Origin: Allolobophora icterica
Lineage: Eukaryota > Annelida > Clitellata > Crassiclitellata > Lumbricidae
Reading direction: 5' to 3'
Length of the DNA: 64,000 nt
NCBI GenBank assembly: GCA_963556255.1
Contig: OY744604.1
Span: forward strand, 93,320,635 to 93,384,634
Shown here: positions 21,360 through 33,262 of the stretch, one piece after another
Numbering within the stretch: position 1 is the stretch's first letter
Layout of the letters: every line of letters begins with the position of its first letter
Notes under the pieces: model-generated
Databases searched by the model: none
What the model saw: the letters and a program-made list of their open reading frames with translations, nothing else
Told to the model about the DNA's origin: nothing
Position numbers and translations under genes: made by a program

Positions 21360-23114
21360 ATGCCGGTTGATAAGTTTGGAAGAGACGGCGGAGGTGGGGT
21401 GGGAGGGGGCAGATAAGCGCTGCTGGGCTCGTCCACAAGGCGGGTGATACCTTGCTGGGAATTCTTTCAGCTGGGGGATTTCGGTTGACAAACGTGGGAA
21501 CGCCCACAATGGAAACGGACGCCGCGACAAAGGCTTATGCAGACACATAGATCAGGACAGCTTACAACTCACCGGTGGAACGATGTCTGGAATTCTATAA
21601 CAATGGGCGGCCATAAAGTGACTGGGTTCCCTATAGACACACCGGGATCTGACAGTGAAGACGAGGGTTGGGACGAATTGGTGGGGGAGTCCGACGTTGG
21701 GAGTTGGAAACCAATAACAGAGTACGCGAAAGAGCGGGCGCACCAAGCTGAGTTGTATGCAGACGGCTTAAGCTCCGCGGTTACTGGTCCCGTTGAACGT
21801 TATGCAGACGACAAGGACACTCTGCTGGACACTGCCGTCAGGCTGTACGCGGACCAGAAGGCAGCCGCAGCCGAGAACAATGCAGACCAGAAGCTTGTCG
21901 ATGCCAAGCAGTATACGGACGAGAAAAATACGGTGCTGAGAGATTCCGTTAGGGAGTATGCGGACGGAAAGGACGTTATTGTTAATAGTTACGTCAACGA
22001 GCAAGATGTTATCGTTAAGAACGCTTGTGTGCTACAATCTGGCAGTGTAATGACTGGAAGTTTAGTTATGGGTAGCCACCGAGTGACTGGACTTCCAACA
22101 GAGATTCCAGGATCCGATAGCGATGCTGCGAGTTTGAAACAAGTGACACATCTGATCAACAATGCCACTACAAATAAAGAAACGACTCCCGAGGAACCGT
22201 TCCACATAACCAACAAGAGATACGTTGATTTCCAAGATGCTACAGTCAGGACATATGCAGACCAGAAGGCCGCCGCCGCAAGGGAGTAGGCCTACGCGGA
22301 CCAGAAAGCTGAAGCTGCTAAAACTTACGCCAACGCGCAAGATGTTATCGCCAGGAGCGATTGTGTCCTTAAAATTGGCGACGCAATGACTGGAAATTTA
22401 GCTATGGGCGGCAAGAGAGTGACTGGGCTTTACACAGGGGCCTCATCATCTAATACCGACGCGGCGACCATCGGGCAGGTGACAAGGCTAGTTACCAGTA
22501 AAATGACAAAATTAAGTAAAATACCGACGGAGCCGTTGAACGTGAAGAATAAACAATATGTCGACACTCAGGCTGTTGTTGTTAAAAGTTATGCAGACAG
22601 TAAAGATGTGGCTGTAAGACAGCACGTGAATAACATCAAGTTTCTCAACTACAGCGGTCACATTCCACCGCTGTCTAAAGACTCCACCGAAACGGGTTTT
22701 AAGGCCGCGGGCAGTTCATTTCTCACCACTTACTTCCCACATTTGGCGTTTAACTCAGGAGTAATAGGTGAGTCCAACCCCTCCATGGTTGCTGATGGTT
22801 TTGGGACTTATTTGCGTATTGAATGCCCTGCGCCAGTTCGAATATGGAAGGTTAGTCTGGCTGGGGGATCTAGTCCTACTGCACCACGTATCACGTCCTG
22901 TGTATTTTATGGGCTTCAAACCTCTACCGGTCCTGCAATTGGACGGGAAGTTCTCATCTCCTCCACTGTCACTTTGACTAACATTGCGCAGGAGGTTACT
23001 GTCAACACTGACACTGCATGCAATTTCTTCCAACTGACGGTCCTTGCCACCAGCCCAACACTAACTACAGTTGGAATTTCCCACTTTCAGATTTACACAT
23101 ATTTTAAAGTCTAA
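21360..23114 (+). pseudogene. Polinton fibre protein with phage-tail-fibre-like repeats
   Basis: ATG at 21360, 31 bases after the protease stop: MPVDKFGRDGGGGVGGG. About 580 codons. The shaft repeats a unit of MTGxLxMGxxRVTGLP...SDAA (clear at about 22050 and 22386, degraded at about 21440 and 21590) alternating with helical YADQKAAAA/YADGKDVIV heptad stretches (likely trimeric coiled coil). The last 150 residues (SGHIPPLSKDS... to IYTYFKV) form a beta-rich head resembling a discoidin-like ligand-binding domain (RIWKVSLAGG, FFQLTVLA). Frame changes lie near 21415 and 21550-21600; TAG at 22287-22289. Presumed host-attachment fibre; this is inference from architecture and gene order. Confidence 0.75.
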
Positions 23115-23874
23115 CATAATTTTCTCTTGAAAATCGGTGAGATTGTTCGCATCCGGCTTCTCCGGTTACAGGAAAACCCAAAAAATAGGTCGCAGGCAGT
23201 GGGAGAAAATCCATGGTTATGCGCCTCGCCTATTTTTCAATGGTTGAAGTCTGTCTGTCTGTTACATAAAAATACATCAAATATCTGCAGTCAGCGTATT
23301 CAGCCCATATACATATATATAGGGCCTATGCACATATATATGCATGACTTGTATAAATAAAATGCACATCATAATAATTATTCCCTGTTTTGAGATGTAA
23401 AACCAGTGCAACAGCCTTGAAGTAGCATAACCATTTCACAGCACAACCACGAGCTTTGGGTAAATACGATTCGACGCATATATCTGTGGTCACATCTAAG
23501 AATTTTTACTTATCATAGGAAATCCCCGAGTCAATTAAATTTTTCAATATACACGCCACGCTGTATGCATGTGTAAGCGTTGCAACATTCTAGGAACAAA
23601 GATAACGATGGTAAAAATGATAAGTGCGTGTGAAATATGATACTATTTGCTTCATCACGTAGGCCTATTATTGAAGTCAAAACGTTATCATTGAATCCCA
23701 GCCATGTGCTGTGTGAACTCTGACCTCCCTTCTGATGCTCAGAAAAACGTAACAACAGCCTGGTCATTATAGGCCTATCATCGGAAAATCCCCTGTGAAC
23801 TGAGTTTTGTATGCAGTCTTTCAGTGCGAGATATTGCCGTATATATTTAGTTCACTGCAGTAGTATTGTGTATA

Positions 23875-23920
<46 letters not shown>

Positions 23921-25243
23921 AGATTGAGCGTATAGTTTTACGGTCTTAGTGACGCCCGGGCTAGCTGATCTCGGTAGGCAGCTGCCGGGCGCTATGTGTA
24001 TATAATTAGAGTTCGCTTAGGCGCAGTGCAGAAAACAGGTGTCTAAGATTGGCGCCAAGATTTATGCTGACTGTAGAAGTTTTGAATTTGTGTGTTCTCT
24101 GTAGAAGTGTTGCTGACTGTTTGAAATAAGGAATTCATTTGTGTTTGTAAAACAAAGATATTGAAAACTGTGTTGGTGTTCAATTAAGGCTATGCTACAC
24201 AGTAGAAATTAAGCTACTTATACGTAGATTTAGTGTGAATCAGTGAACATTAAATAGGCGTAAGTACGAAGGAGACAGTGAAGTTGTTAGAACTATTGTC
24301 GACGGAGGGAAAGGGTTGACACCCCCGTAAATAAATTTTTCAGCCGCGCTGACTAAAGCTAATCTTGAATCCTGGTAAAACCCATTATTCACACTGCACG
24401 ATGGTTATTTGGAGAGTCAAACTTCATATCAAAGTGTCTGTTACAAAAAGCACTAAAATTGTGGCTATGATCAGAAATCCGGGAGCCCCTCTGAGTAGAA
24501 CTCTTGAAGAGGCGCTATATAAATTTTATGATTGATTGATTGATTGATTGATGAAGACAACGACGTCTTTCTGCCTCATGTTCCGCTAGCCGGTTATCTA
24601 GGCACTCGTTGTAAAACAAGGTCTGGTCGTTTTCTGTGGCTGTTAATGCTAGACATGAATTCAACATTGGGCGAGTGATTGTTGTTGACCTCAATGTGCG
24701 AGGGACTGCGTAAACACAGTCTATTTATACTGCCGGGTCATGCAGTGTATCCAATACTTGACTCACAGTGCCCATTAATGTGGCCAAGGCGTCGTAAACA
24801 ATCGCTTGCAAAATCCAGATGGTCCGATTGTTTTAGCATTAAGTAAATTTTCCTCTTCTACTCTTCCTCCTTCTCTTCTTCTTGACAGCGACGGCGGAGA
24901 TAATAATCATGACGAGCTGACAATAAGGATAATACCGTAATAATGATGATGTTGTTAATGATGGCGGTGTTGTTAACTTTGATACTGAAGACGATGACTA
25001 TGATTACAATGTTAATGATGATGATGTAGTTGCTGTCTTGTGCTTTCTGTGGCTGTTAATACGAGACATTATCGCTGTTGTCTGCTGCAGTTCTTCTACA
25101 AGGCTGATTGGCGTGTTTATATAGACAAGACTTAAAGAATACATCGGTGGATGGCGCCTACGCATTATACAAACAAGGGGAGTGGCTTCAAAAAACGCCG
25201 GTTTGAATCCAAAATCGACTCGGCTGTTTACCAAACCTAGATT
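23115..25243. other. Polinton right part without recognisable gene
   Basis: About 2.1 kb between the fibre stop and the right terminal repeat. It holds a (TA)n run at 23877-23917, a LINE/SINE 3' tail at 24478-24556 and short GAT repeats at 25010-25026. No coding frame resembles a known protein. The extra length suggests later insertions. Confidence 0.6.
24478..24556 (+). mobile_element. LINE/SINE 3' tail inside the Polinton
   Basis: GGGAGCCCCTCTGAGTAGA.. then GCGCTATATAAAT and (TGAT)n. It is the same 3' end as the CR1/L2 copies at 43248 and 61100. The 5' border is not visible. Confidence 0.6.
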
Positions 25244-25683
25244 TTGAAAACATATATCATTTTTAAGCCGCCATAACTTCTTTGGTAGACTTAGGGCTGG
25301 GGGAGTTCTAAGCAATGATATTCGAAGGCACTGTTTGTAAACCGATCTGTTTATAAGGGTTAGTTGTTTACGAGAAGGCTTGGAATCGGTGTTCCCAAAG
25401 CCTTTGCCCAGGCTTCCTTTATATCAATGGGATTGTATACAGCCTGCGTAAAAAGGCTTCCGTAGAGAGGGTCTTTTTGTATTAAAGGACTTCTATTGAG
25501 CCTGCGTTCAAAATCTGCCACTCCTTTTTGATAGATAATTGTGCTAAAAGCACTGGACTTCCATAGCGTCAGGCTTCTTCAGAGCCAGTCTTTTATATCA
25601 ACCGCCTTCTGTTGAGCCTGCGTTAAAGGCTTCCGTAGAGAGGGTCTTTTGTATTGAAGGACTTCTATTGAGCCCGATCTACT
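25244..25683 (-). repeat. Polinton right terminal inverted repeat
   Basis: Reverse complement of 10628-11088 over about 440 bp. Its outer end reads GAGCCCGATCTACT. Compared with the left copy, 20 bases (GAAAGCGCTATTATCACTCT in this orientation) are deleted between two TCT triplets. Confidence 0.9.
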
Positions 25684-26562
25684 AGCTTGTTACTACATTC
25701 AAATGGCAATTCCTCCAGGTTTATAAACAACTCTTTTGTGTGAGCTCTATAGGTAACATTGCATATAATACGTATAGCGCGCTTGTGCAGAGTTGTCAAA
25801 CAAGCCAATCGCGTATGATATGTTGTAGCCCAAAAAAGATTACAATAGGTAAGGTAAGGATGAATTAGTGAATAATACAAAGTTAGAAGTATCTTTTTCG
25901 ATAGGAGATGCCGAACTCTGGATATTATGCCTATGTTTTTGCCAACTTGTGACAGATGTCAACTACGTATTGTTTCCAGGATAGCTGTTCATTTATGTGG
26001 ACCCCCAAGAACTTGGCAGAGTCCACTCTGTTTATGTTCTGACCGCCAATATTGATGTTAATCAGACAATCATGGTTAGCCGTCATCTGCCTTTTGGGGC
26101 TAAATAATTATTAGTTTCCCTTAAGTTCAATGGTAATTTGATCTCCTTAAACCATCTATCCACTTTCATAAGTTCTGCATTTAGCCCACTGACCAGTTCA
26201 ATAAGGGAGTTATTTCCCAAAAAACATTAGTATCGTCCGCGAACATGATAAATTGCGAGACCGGCGATGTGAGATAAATTTCATTGACGTATAACAGAAA
26301 TAGCAAGGGGTCTAGGATGGTTATATCTAATATGTAAGAAACAATGCCGTTATAAGAAACACATGGCATTCTCTTCTCTAAATAATCCATAATCCAGGCC
26401 AAACACATTCCCCGTATTCCATAGTGTTCCAGCTTTTTAAGTAGAATTTTATGGTTCACCGTATTAAAGGCCTTCGACAAATCAAAGAAAACCCCAATGG
26501 GAAAATGGTTATTATCCCTGGCCTCTGAGATTTTGTCGCACATTTCCAGGACTGCCAATTTA
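25684..26562 (-). mobile_element. LINE (CR1-group), RT part, split by the Polinton
   Basis: Minus frames 26558-26181 read FFDLSKAFNTVNHKILLKKL and FIMFADDTNVF (RT motifs with the FADD active site); 25880-25665 reads HTRLACLTTLHKRAIRIICN. The reading continues into 10627-10350 across the Polinton. Broken by frameshifts. The 5' truncation at about 26562 returns to CUB-gene intron sequence. Confidence 0.8.
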
Positions 26563-26775
26563 AAAGTTCAAGTGGACGGTATTTCGTGGTATTCGTAATA
26601 ATCGTTGCTCAAAGTTTTCAATATTAACTGTTTTGATTTGAATATGTTCAGATCTTTTCTTAGGTAAAGTTGCAAGGAACTCTCTAACGTTTCCTACGAC
26701 AAATTTAACCACAATATTTGACTGCACTTTTTTTTAGAAAAGTATAGGCTAGTAATATGCACTTTTGTACAACAG

Positions 26776-26941
26776 ATAAGTTGCCCAGAGAATTCGAGTT
26801 ATCCTCCACAAGAATATTCTGGGGATTCATTGCCTCAACCCTTATCGATTCCGTTGTGCAATGAAGTAGCAGTCGACTTTCGCACCGACGGCTCCAATGT
26901 TTCCAGTGGATTCAGCCTCACTTACTATGTCAGTACAAAAG
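26776..26941 (+). CDS. CUB gene 1, exon: C-terminal half of a type-A CUB domain
   Basis: After TACAACAG, phase 0: ISCPENSSYPPQEYSGDSLP, then DFRTDGSNVSSGFSLTYYVS, ending phase 1 at AAAG|GTATGG; 166 nt like its two paralogues. It completes the CUB begun at 10087. The Trp of PWC in the paralogues is Leu here (PLC). Splicing must bridge the Polinton. Confidence 0.86.
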
Positions 26942-27013
26942 GTATGGGTTTCGATAGTACTACCAAGAATACTCGTTGTATAGCCAGTGTATAATTCCAT
27001 ATAATTCCATATT

Positions 27014-27206
27014 GTGGGGCGTGGTGGCTTAGTGGTAAGTTCGGCGCCTTGTGACCTGAGGGTTGCAGGTTCAAATCCCACTCTAGCCGCTGCGTACGGA
27101 CCTCAGGCAAGTCCTTCACTCGCGATTGCTCGTGGCGCTTAGGCGTGAAAACTCCGACAAGGTATCAAATGCTGTAGTCGGGAGCGCCTCTGAGTAATTG
27201 TAATTG
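27014..27206 (+). mobile_element. tRNA-derived SINE with LINE-type tail
   Basis: The head GGGGCGTGGTGGCTTAGTGG carries a pol III A box and GGTTCAAATCC a B box. The body is followed by GTCGGGAGCGCCTCTGAGTA and (TTGTAA)n. The tail equals the 3' end of the CR1/L2 LINEs in this window, so those LINEs probably mobilise it. Confidence 0.75.
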
Positions 27207-27362
27207 TAACCGAAAACTTATATAGCGCCACTCAAATCAGCGGCGCTTTCAACCCGCATCAATGCCGGCACCGGCAAAAAGGAAAGTTTTCAGGCGTCTA
27301 CGGAACTGGAGAGTAGTAGTAGACTTGAGGAGGTGCTATAGAAATATCCGAAATAAATAAAC
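27207..27362. mobile_element. LINE 3' end fragments
   Basis: Minus-strand 3' end (CCGAAAACTTATATAGCGCCACTCAAATCAGCGGCGC..., shared with 37558 and 62263), then a + strand tail piece (ACTTGAGGAGGTGCTATAGAAATATCCG). Inserted in the intron relative to 261-954. Confidence 0.6.
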
Positions 27363-27977
27363 AAAGAAAGAGATAATTACAGGGATGTTAACCGCGAAAA
27401 AGAGGGAAATTGAGCGGAGTAAGGTTGGAGCTGTGGATGGCACGAAGAAAAAAATTAATTCTCTGTATTAAATCTAAAGGCATTTAACAAAATCGTCTTC
27501 GCAAACTCCATATTTCTTCAGCGTTCAAGAAGAACTATATTCTTCAGCGTTCAAAAGGAACCAAGTTTTAGCAACCAGTTCATTTTCACAGGTCTCCGTT
27601 TAGTCGAAGCAATGTCATCGAGGCAGGTATTGCCAGGTTCGATTCCGAAGCCAAGTCCAAACCTTACAGAGAGGCAGACTGCTATGAGATTGTGAACGGT
27701 ATTTGCTGCTCGAATAACAGTTAGAGAGATGGACTATAGATACAAAAATAAAGTATTGACTGTTTAATGGCATTGTCGGAGTTTATTGCTTATAATATAC
27801 AGTATTTTTGCGATTATGATCTCGGTTTTTAATTTATCTCATACAATTTATCTCATATCAAAATGATATTTGATTCAGTTAAGGGTTCAGTTTAGTATAA
27901 AATGCTGTACACAGTTAGAAGTTTTTTCCTATTTGCCTCACTACTGCATGGAGCCTGAATTTGACAAATGAATGAAG

Positions 27978-28156
27978 GTTGTGGAAAAACGCTGTACACT
28001 GCATCCAACGGGTATTTGACGTCTCCGAATTGGCCGAATTACTATGGACATAATCAGTACTGCTACAATATCATCTGGGCTCCACAGAAAAGCACGTTCG
28101 ACTTATACTCTGACTCTTGGAACCTACAAGACAACTGCACTTGTGACTGGCTGGAG
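27978..28156 (+). CDS. CUB gene 1, exon: N-terminal half of a type-B CUB domain
   Basis: GCGKTLYTASNGYLTSPNWP, then HNQYCYNIIWAPQ and NCTCDWLE at GAG|GTAGGC. Start phase 1, end phase 0. Paralogue of 955-1142. The acceptor ATGAATGAAG lacks a pyrimidine tract and is weaker than in the paralogue, so inclusion in mRNA should not be taken for granted. Confidence 0.82.
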
Positions 28157-28929
28157 GTAGGCCTATAGGTTCTATATATACCCATCTGGATTAATTTGTT
28201 TTGAAACCTTTAAATGGTGTCTTTCGAACGTAATAGATTTCTCACTTTCACTGAATTGCATAATGTATATGCTTTCAAATTGTAGTCAATGGCCTTTGAT
28301 ATCAAAATTATGACGAAGTTAACAGTTTAACGACGAGCTGCAGTGGTTTCCCATTCACATTTAGTACACTCTCGTGGTCATAGTGTTAAACCTTGGAATA
28401 AAAAAGAGGTTGAGCCTTAATGACCTTGCTGTTAAGATCCACAGCATGGATGTCAAGCTAATTTATTTTCTTTAGAACATTATCGGACTGTTAATTATCT
28501 ACTGTTCATCAGCCACTGTTCTCGGGCCATATAAACCACCCCCGTACTGCCTTCCATAATTATATCGTACAGTGTAGGCATGTCCAAGGAGTCGTTGTAT
28601 CTACAAGATTCTACATGGAGCTCAGCATGAAGTTTAATACACTAGATTTCGAAGCATGATAAATAAAAATAAATATTAAATAAATACAGTCATGTGGGAT
28701 TTGAGGTAAACAGAAGTCTGTTGAGATGATTTTAATGAAAATATTAATTATGTATGTTCCACAATTGTTCCAAGAGGAAGGTCCGATGCCCGAGAAAACC
28801 AGATTAGCTTGTAATGATGTGTGAAAGCGAGGAATCTTCCTTACATCACACAATGTATGATAAGAAAATAATAGCAGTTGAAGACAATGGATTAGGATTG
28901 TAGCATATGTCGGTTTATTTTTGTTCTAG

Positions 28930-29098
28930 ATAAGCTGCATAGATAACCCAGCGTTTGGTACGCATAGACACTGTGGATACAACAGTTCCTTCAACATGAC
29001 TATTTCTAACTGTAGCCAAGCGCTTCTGTGGTTCCACAGCGATAGTTTTAAAAATTATCAAGGATTCAATATCCAGTACAACGTTTACCCGGAAGCAG
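28930..29098 (+). CDS. CUB gene 1, exon: C-terminal half of a type-B CUB domain
   Basis: After TTGTTCTAG, phase 0: ISCIDNPAFGTHRHCGYNSS, then LLWFHSDSFKNYQGFNIQYN, ending phase 1 at GCAG|GTCAGT. The phase lets it splice directly to the repeat-type last exons at 36401 or 49126. No further CUB exon of this gene was found before 36401. Confidence 0.87.
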
Positions 29099-29158
29099 GT
29101 CAGTGCAAAATGTATTCTAAGTATCAGAGCTATTTGACTATTTTAGTCTCGATACCTA

Positions 29159-29287
29159 CATACATACACACATACATATATACATACATACATACATACA
29201 TACATACATACATACATACATACATACATACATACATACATACATACATACATACATACATACATACATACATACATACGTACATAC
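29159..29287. repeat. (CATA)n microsatellite
   Basis: About 30 units of ACAT/CATA. Open frames of Thr-Tyr-Ile-His on it are artefacts. Confidence 0.95.
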
Positions 29288-29294
29288 ATTGAAT

Positions 29295-29512
29295 ACAATA
29301 CAACAGTGCAATACAGCTGCAGTTGATATTGCCCTCCATTCTAAGTTCAGAGGAGAACAAATGACCATGCGACAGAACATCAATGGCACTGAGCAAAGTG
29401 TATGTGAGGGACTTTCTCAAGGTCCCAAAATAGTCTCAGTGGACTGGAGACTCGAACCCGTACACTCCGTGTAACAAGCCGAGCGTTCTAACAAATCCGC
29501 AGTACGTTCTCC
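29295..29512 (-). mobile_element. tRNA-derived SINE-like repeat, minus strand
   Basis: Read on minus: GCGGATTTGTTAGAACGC (weak A box), GGTTCGAGTCT (B box), followed by a non-tRNA body ending GAATGGAGGGCAATATC near the (CATA)n. The cloverleaf is not complete, so it is not a tRNA gene. Confidence 0.55.
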
Positions 29513-29684
29513 ATACATTCATACATAAGTAATACATACATATACACAAGTGCAATCTAACGTACATACACACATACATCATAGGCCTACATACACACTA
29601 GAACTCGTTCATGCGCACACATGACTTGTATTAATTGTGTATTAGTTAATATGATCAACATACATACATACATACATACATACG

Positions 29685-29685
<1 letters not shown>

Positions 29686-29770
<85 letters not shown>

Positions 29771-29835
29771 TATCATCACCATCATCATCGTCATTATCAT
29801 CATCGTCGTCGTAGTCGTCATTATCATCATCTTAG
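29686..29835. repeat. (ATC)n microsatellite
   Basis: Long ATC run with decaying flanks. Confidence 0.95.
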
Positions 29836-31884
29836 TTGTTTTCATCATAGTCATTTTTACACTTTTTTGGGAATGCATCTCCACAAAATCTTTATGATTT
29901 TTCTACAAATTCATCTCTTAAAAAGTTGATGACCTTTTTTTAGTCCTCCACCTACTTTCCTGACTTTTTTCAAAATCATGCCTTCAAAAATAACTCACGA
30001 CCTTTTTTATGCAATTCAACTCCACATAATTTTGTTGACCTTTTTTCCTTCTCTTATACAATTTAATTACTTTTTTCTTTAAATTTTTGGGGGAGGGGAC
30101 ACTTCTGCTCAAAACAACTGATCTGGTCAAAAAGGCACTGAAACTCATTTTCGCCCTCACACACAATTGCATTTGTTGACCTTTTTTGGTGTATCTTCAA
30201 AATTTGGATGGTCCGATGTATGGCGTGTCCCCCCACTCTTAAAGGTGGGGTCTTGTCCCCCTCGTCCCCCGGGATCGCCGCCCATGGATGGAGCGCATCG
30301 CAGCAAGCACCTCGAGACCAGGGAAACAACCCTTATACTACACGCTGGCTGACAGTTGGCTGGAGCCAGTGCATGATCTACAGCATATAACCAGAGACCT
30401 GACCAAATTTTGGTTTTCAACCAATAAGACGTGCCGCAGAGCATTGCACTCTATTGAGGCACGCCAAACGACTAGAAACTAGGCCATAGTAGAGTGAGGA
30501 ACAGTACTGAAGTCAAGATTTGTGACACAATCAAGTGACACTATTTAGGTTTCAACCATAATCAGATATTCGATCGTCCACTCATGGAATCTCTTTCTTT
30601 TTCGAACTCTGTGTTGCTTATAGTCAGTAGGTAGCAATATCACATATTTGAACCAGCTCGGTTGCTTCATTCTCACTCTGTTCAAACTCAAATTTGAATT
30701 CAGTTCGCATATTTTAATATCGTTTTCATAAAGTTGAATCAAATGAAAAGGTGTTACCAAATCAATGCTACTTCTCTGTAAATATGTGGATAAACTGAAA
30801 GCCTTCTCTAACACTTTTTCCAGAATATTAGAAGAACTAAAAATTCGAATGTATCAAGGGTTACAAGCATACAATTTTGCCTCAGTCAGCTGCGTCATAG
30901 TGCAGCTTTTAATCTCACCGTCCACAAGTATATATGCAGGGCAACTATTAGTTCTGGTAAATTCTGCAAGAGTACATATACTGCTGATTTTCTGAATGCC
31001 CATCTGGTATCGCAAAGTCTTTCTAGAGCTCCAGAAAACAAATTGTCTTTCGAACGATTGGAATAAAATAAATTTGAACGATTGGAATAAATAAATTTTG
31101 AAAGATTGGAATTAATAAACTGTGAAAAAGCCCCACATCTAGGAAAATGGTCTCAGGGGGACGGCCGCTCCCCCTGCCCTCCCCTAGCTACGCCTCTGAG
31201 TCTCCCCCACTGTAGGCTATATAAGCAACAAACTCCGACAATGTCAATACTTTACTTTTGTGTCTATAAGCATGTGAGTTCCCTACAAGAGATTATTTCA
31301 GCGGGGAATGAAATATCACCTCACTGGACACTGGCGTAAACTTGTCCAAAATATTGGGCTGGGGGGCATTTGGTTATTCATTCTACATTTGTTGCATTGG
31401 ATGTACAGTCCATCTCAATTATTGGAGGGGACACGTGCCCCGGCTCCCCCCCAGTCTACGCCTATGTCACTGGATACTTTGTTTTAGAATGTAGTCTCTG
31501 GAGGCGATTTTATTCTGCAACAGGTGTAAAAATGTTATTTTTCGACATGAATTCCTGAAAAAGGTCATCGACCAGACTATGGCCGACTTTGTCCCCCCCA
31601 CCTCTCAGACAAGATCGCCGCCACTGGCTCCATCTTATCTGTGGGTCCTTTGCCGCCCCATGCTGGGAGTTCATGGTAGTCGCCACCTCCGACCTTCGAA
31701 CAAAGGGGTACTCATTGTCCCTTTTGCCCACTCAGCCACGATGCAGAACCGTGTTTTTCAGTGGTGGGCCCGACGGCATGCAACGGGCTTCCCGGATCGA
31801 TGCCTGTTTCCGATAACTCACTCTTATACATTCTATAGGCCTACTCGATTGAAAACTTTGTCCTGTTTGACCGTGCAGGAGTCG
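29836..31884. other. Intron/intergenic, decayed repeats; no recognised gene
   Basis: Contains C/G-run rich pieces ending in CTAGCTACGCCTC (31185) and GTCTACGCCTATGTCACTGG (31450), remnants of MITEs like that at 57151. A minus-strand open stretch (about 30995-30545, ending KRKRFHEWTIEYLIMVET) resembles nothing I know. Nothing else supported. Confidence 0.45.
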
Positions 31885-32942
31885 GGAGCACCTCTGAGTA
31901 GACCCCTGAGGAGGTGCTAGTTCAGGTCCTACACATTTCATTGTCTCCATTTCAAGACTTAAAACTTTACATCCTGAAAATATTCTTATTAAGTACGCTG
32001 ATGATTGCGATCTCTTAATACCTTCCTCTAACAGTTCATCCATCCCTTCTGAATTAGAGCACATTGAGTCTTGGGCCAAAACTTGTAACCTGAAATTAAA
32101 TCACAGTAAAACGTACGAAATGATTTTACACAGACCCAGAGGGAAGTTTACTAATACAAACGCTCCTTTATCCACACCTGGACTCCATAGAGTTTCCAAT
32201 TTATCCATCTTAGGAGTAACTATATCTGACAATTTAAACATTTCTAATCATGTTAACAGAATTTGTAGTCAGGCTCGCCGCTCCAAATATGCTCTTCGAA
32301 CCTTAGTAGCTCATGGTTTACAAGGACCTTGCCTTAATGATGTGGTTAGAGCAACAGTCCCCTCTAGAATAGGCTACTTTATGCTTCTCCTGCCTGGTGG
32401 GGTTTTACTACTCAAAGTGATCGGGATAAACTATCTTCAATCATAAGAAAATTAATGAGATGACATTACTTGCCCGAAGACAATCCTTCATATGCTCAAC
32501 TCTGTCAACTAGCTGATACCCGTCTCTTCTCAGCAATAAGAAGCTTTAATGGTCATGTCCTTCATGATTTATTGCCTCAAATTAAATTAAAAGGATATCT
32601 GTTGCGCCCCAGAGGCCACAATCTTACTTTACCCCATTCTGATAATCTGGTTAGAAAAAGCTTTATTATTAGGATGCTTTTTGATGTTGTTTAATTAGTA
32701 AAACTGTCTCCCATTTTAGATAATGGTTATAGTTTTAAATTTCTCTACTATTATGATGCTTTTGATGTAGTGTTGTTAGCCTAGTAATTTTTATTTTTTT
32801 TAAATTTACTCTCCTTTTCTCAACTAGGCCTATTATTATCTTCTTATTACTTCTATGTTTTATATTTTTTTTACTTGTTCACCAATGTGCGGTTCACTTT
32901 TGGTTTTTCAATAAAGAATATTAATAATAATAATAATAATAT
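31885..32942 (+). mobile_element. 5'-truncated LINE with RT active site, broken
   Basis: From about 31990: IKYADDCDLLIPSSNSS (RT motif with YADD), then ESWAKTCNLKLNHSKTYEM, LGVTISDNLNISNHVNRIC and the RT tail; stops at 32444-32446 and 32692-32694. The 3' end is AATAAAGAATATT(AAT)n at 32910-32942. The 40 bases before it are a CR1/L2 tail (GTCGGGAGCACCTCTGAGTAGA) of another copy. Confidence 0.75.
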
Positions 32943-33262
32943 AAATACTCGAATGAATGAATGAATTAATAGCACAAATAGATTTCAGCATTTTACAAAT
33001 GTGGCTTCCAAATTTAGTTGTATTAATTAGATTCAAAGCATTTTGGCAACGTGAATGCCGATAATTATTTCTTTTGTTAGTTGGGGCCTTTTTCATATGC
33101 TCGCTCCCCCTGGTGTTGAAACCTGGCTACGCCACTGGGGAGACTTTAATCATTGAGTGGCACAGTCACATTCATTTTTTAAAGCAAATGATAATTTTGA
33201 GCAGGTTGATTTTCTTACTTCATTGTGAAACTAAACAGGCCTAGTACTTTTAAAACTATAGT

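Larger units (their letters stand above)
10628..25683 (+). mobile_element. Polinton/Maverick (adintovirus-like) element, near-complete but dead
   Basis: A 15.06-kb element bounded by inverted repeats starting AGTAGAG and ending ...ACT, with AGCTT/TAGCTT at both flanks. Gene content is diagnostic: type B DNA polymerase, rve integrase, A32/FtsK-like packaging ATPase, double-jelly-roll capsid protein, pX-like protein, adenain-like protease, zinc-ribbon/PLA2 protein and a long fibre. The polymerase, ATPase, capsid, pX, protease and fibre genes are on +; integrase and PLA2 are on -. A penton (single jelly-roll) gene was not recognised. Nearly all genes carry stops or frameshifts. Two later insertions (11191-11526 and 20368-21191) lie inside. 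It occupies the intron that splits a CUB domain and interrupts an antisense LINE. Confidence 0.93.

Noticed and set aside
30545..30995. Semi-open minus-strand coding stretch as a host exon
   Set aside because: No recognised domain, a stop inside and no splice support; left undecided rather than annotated.
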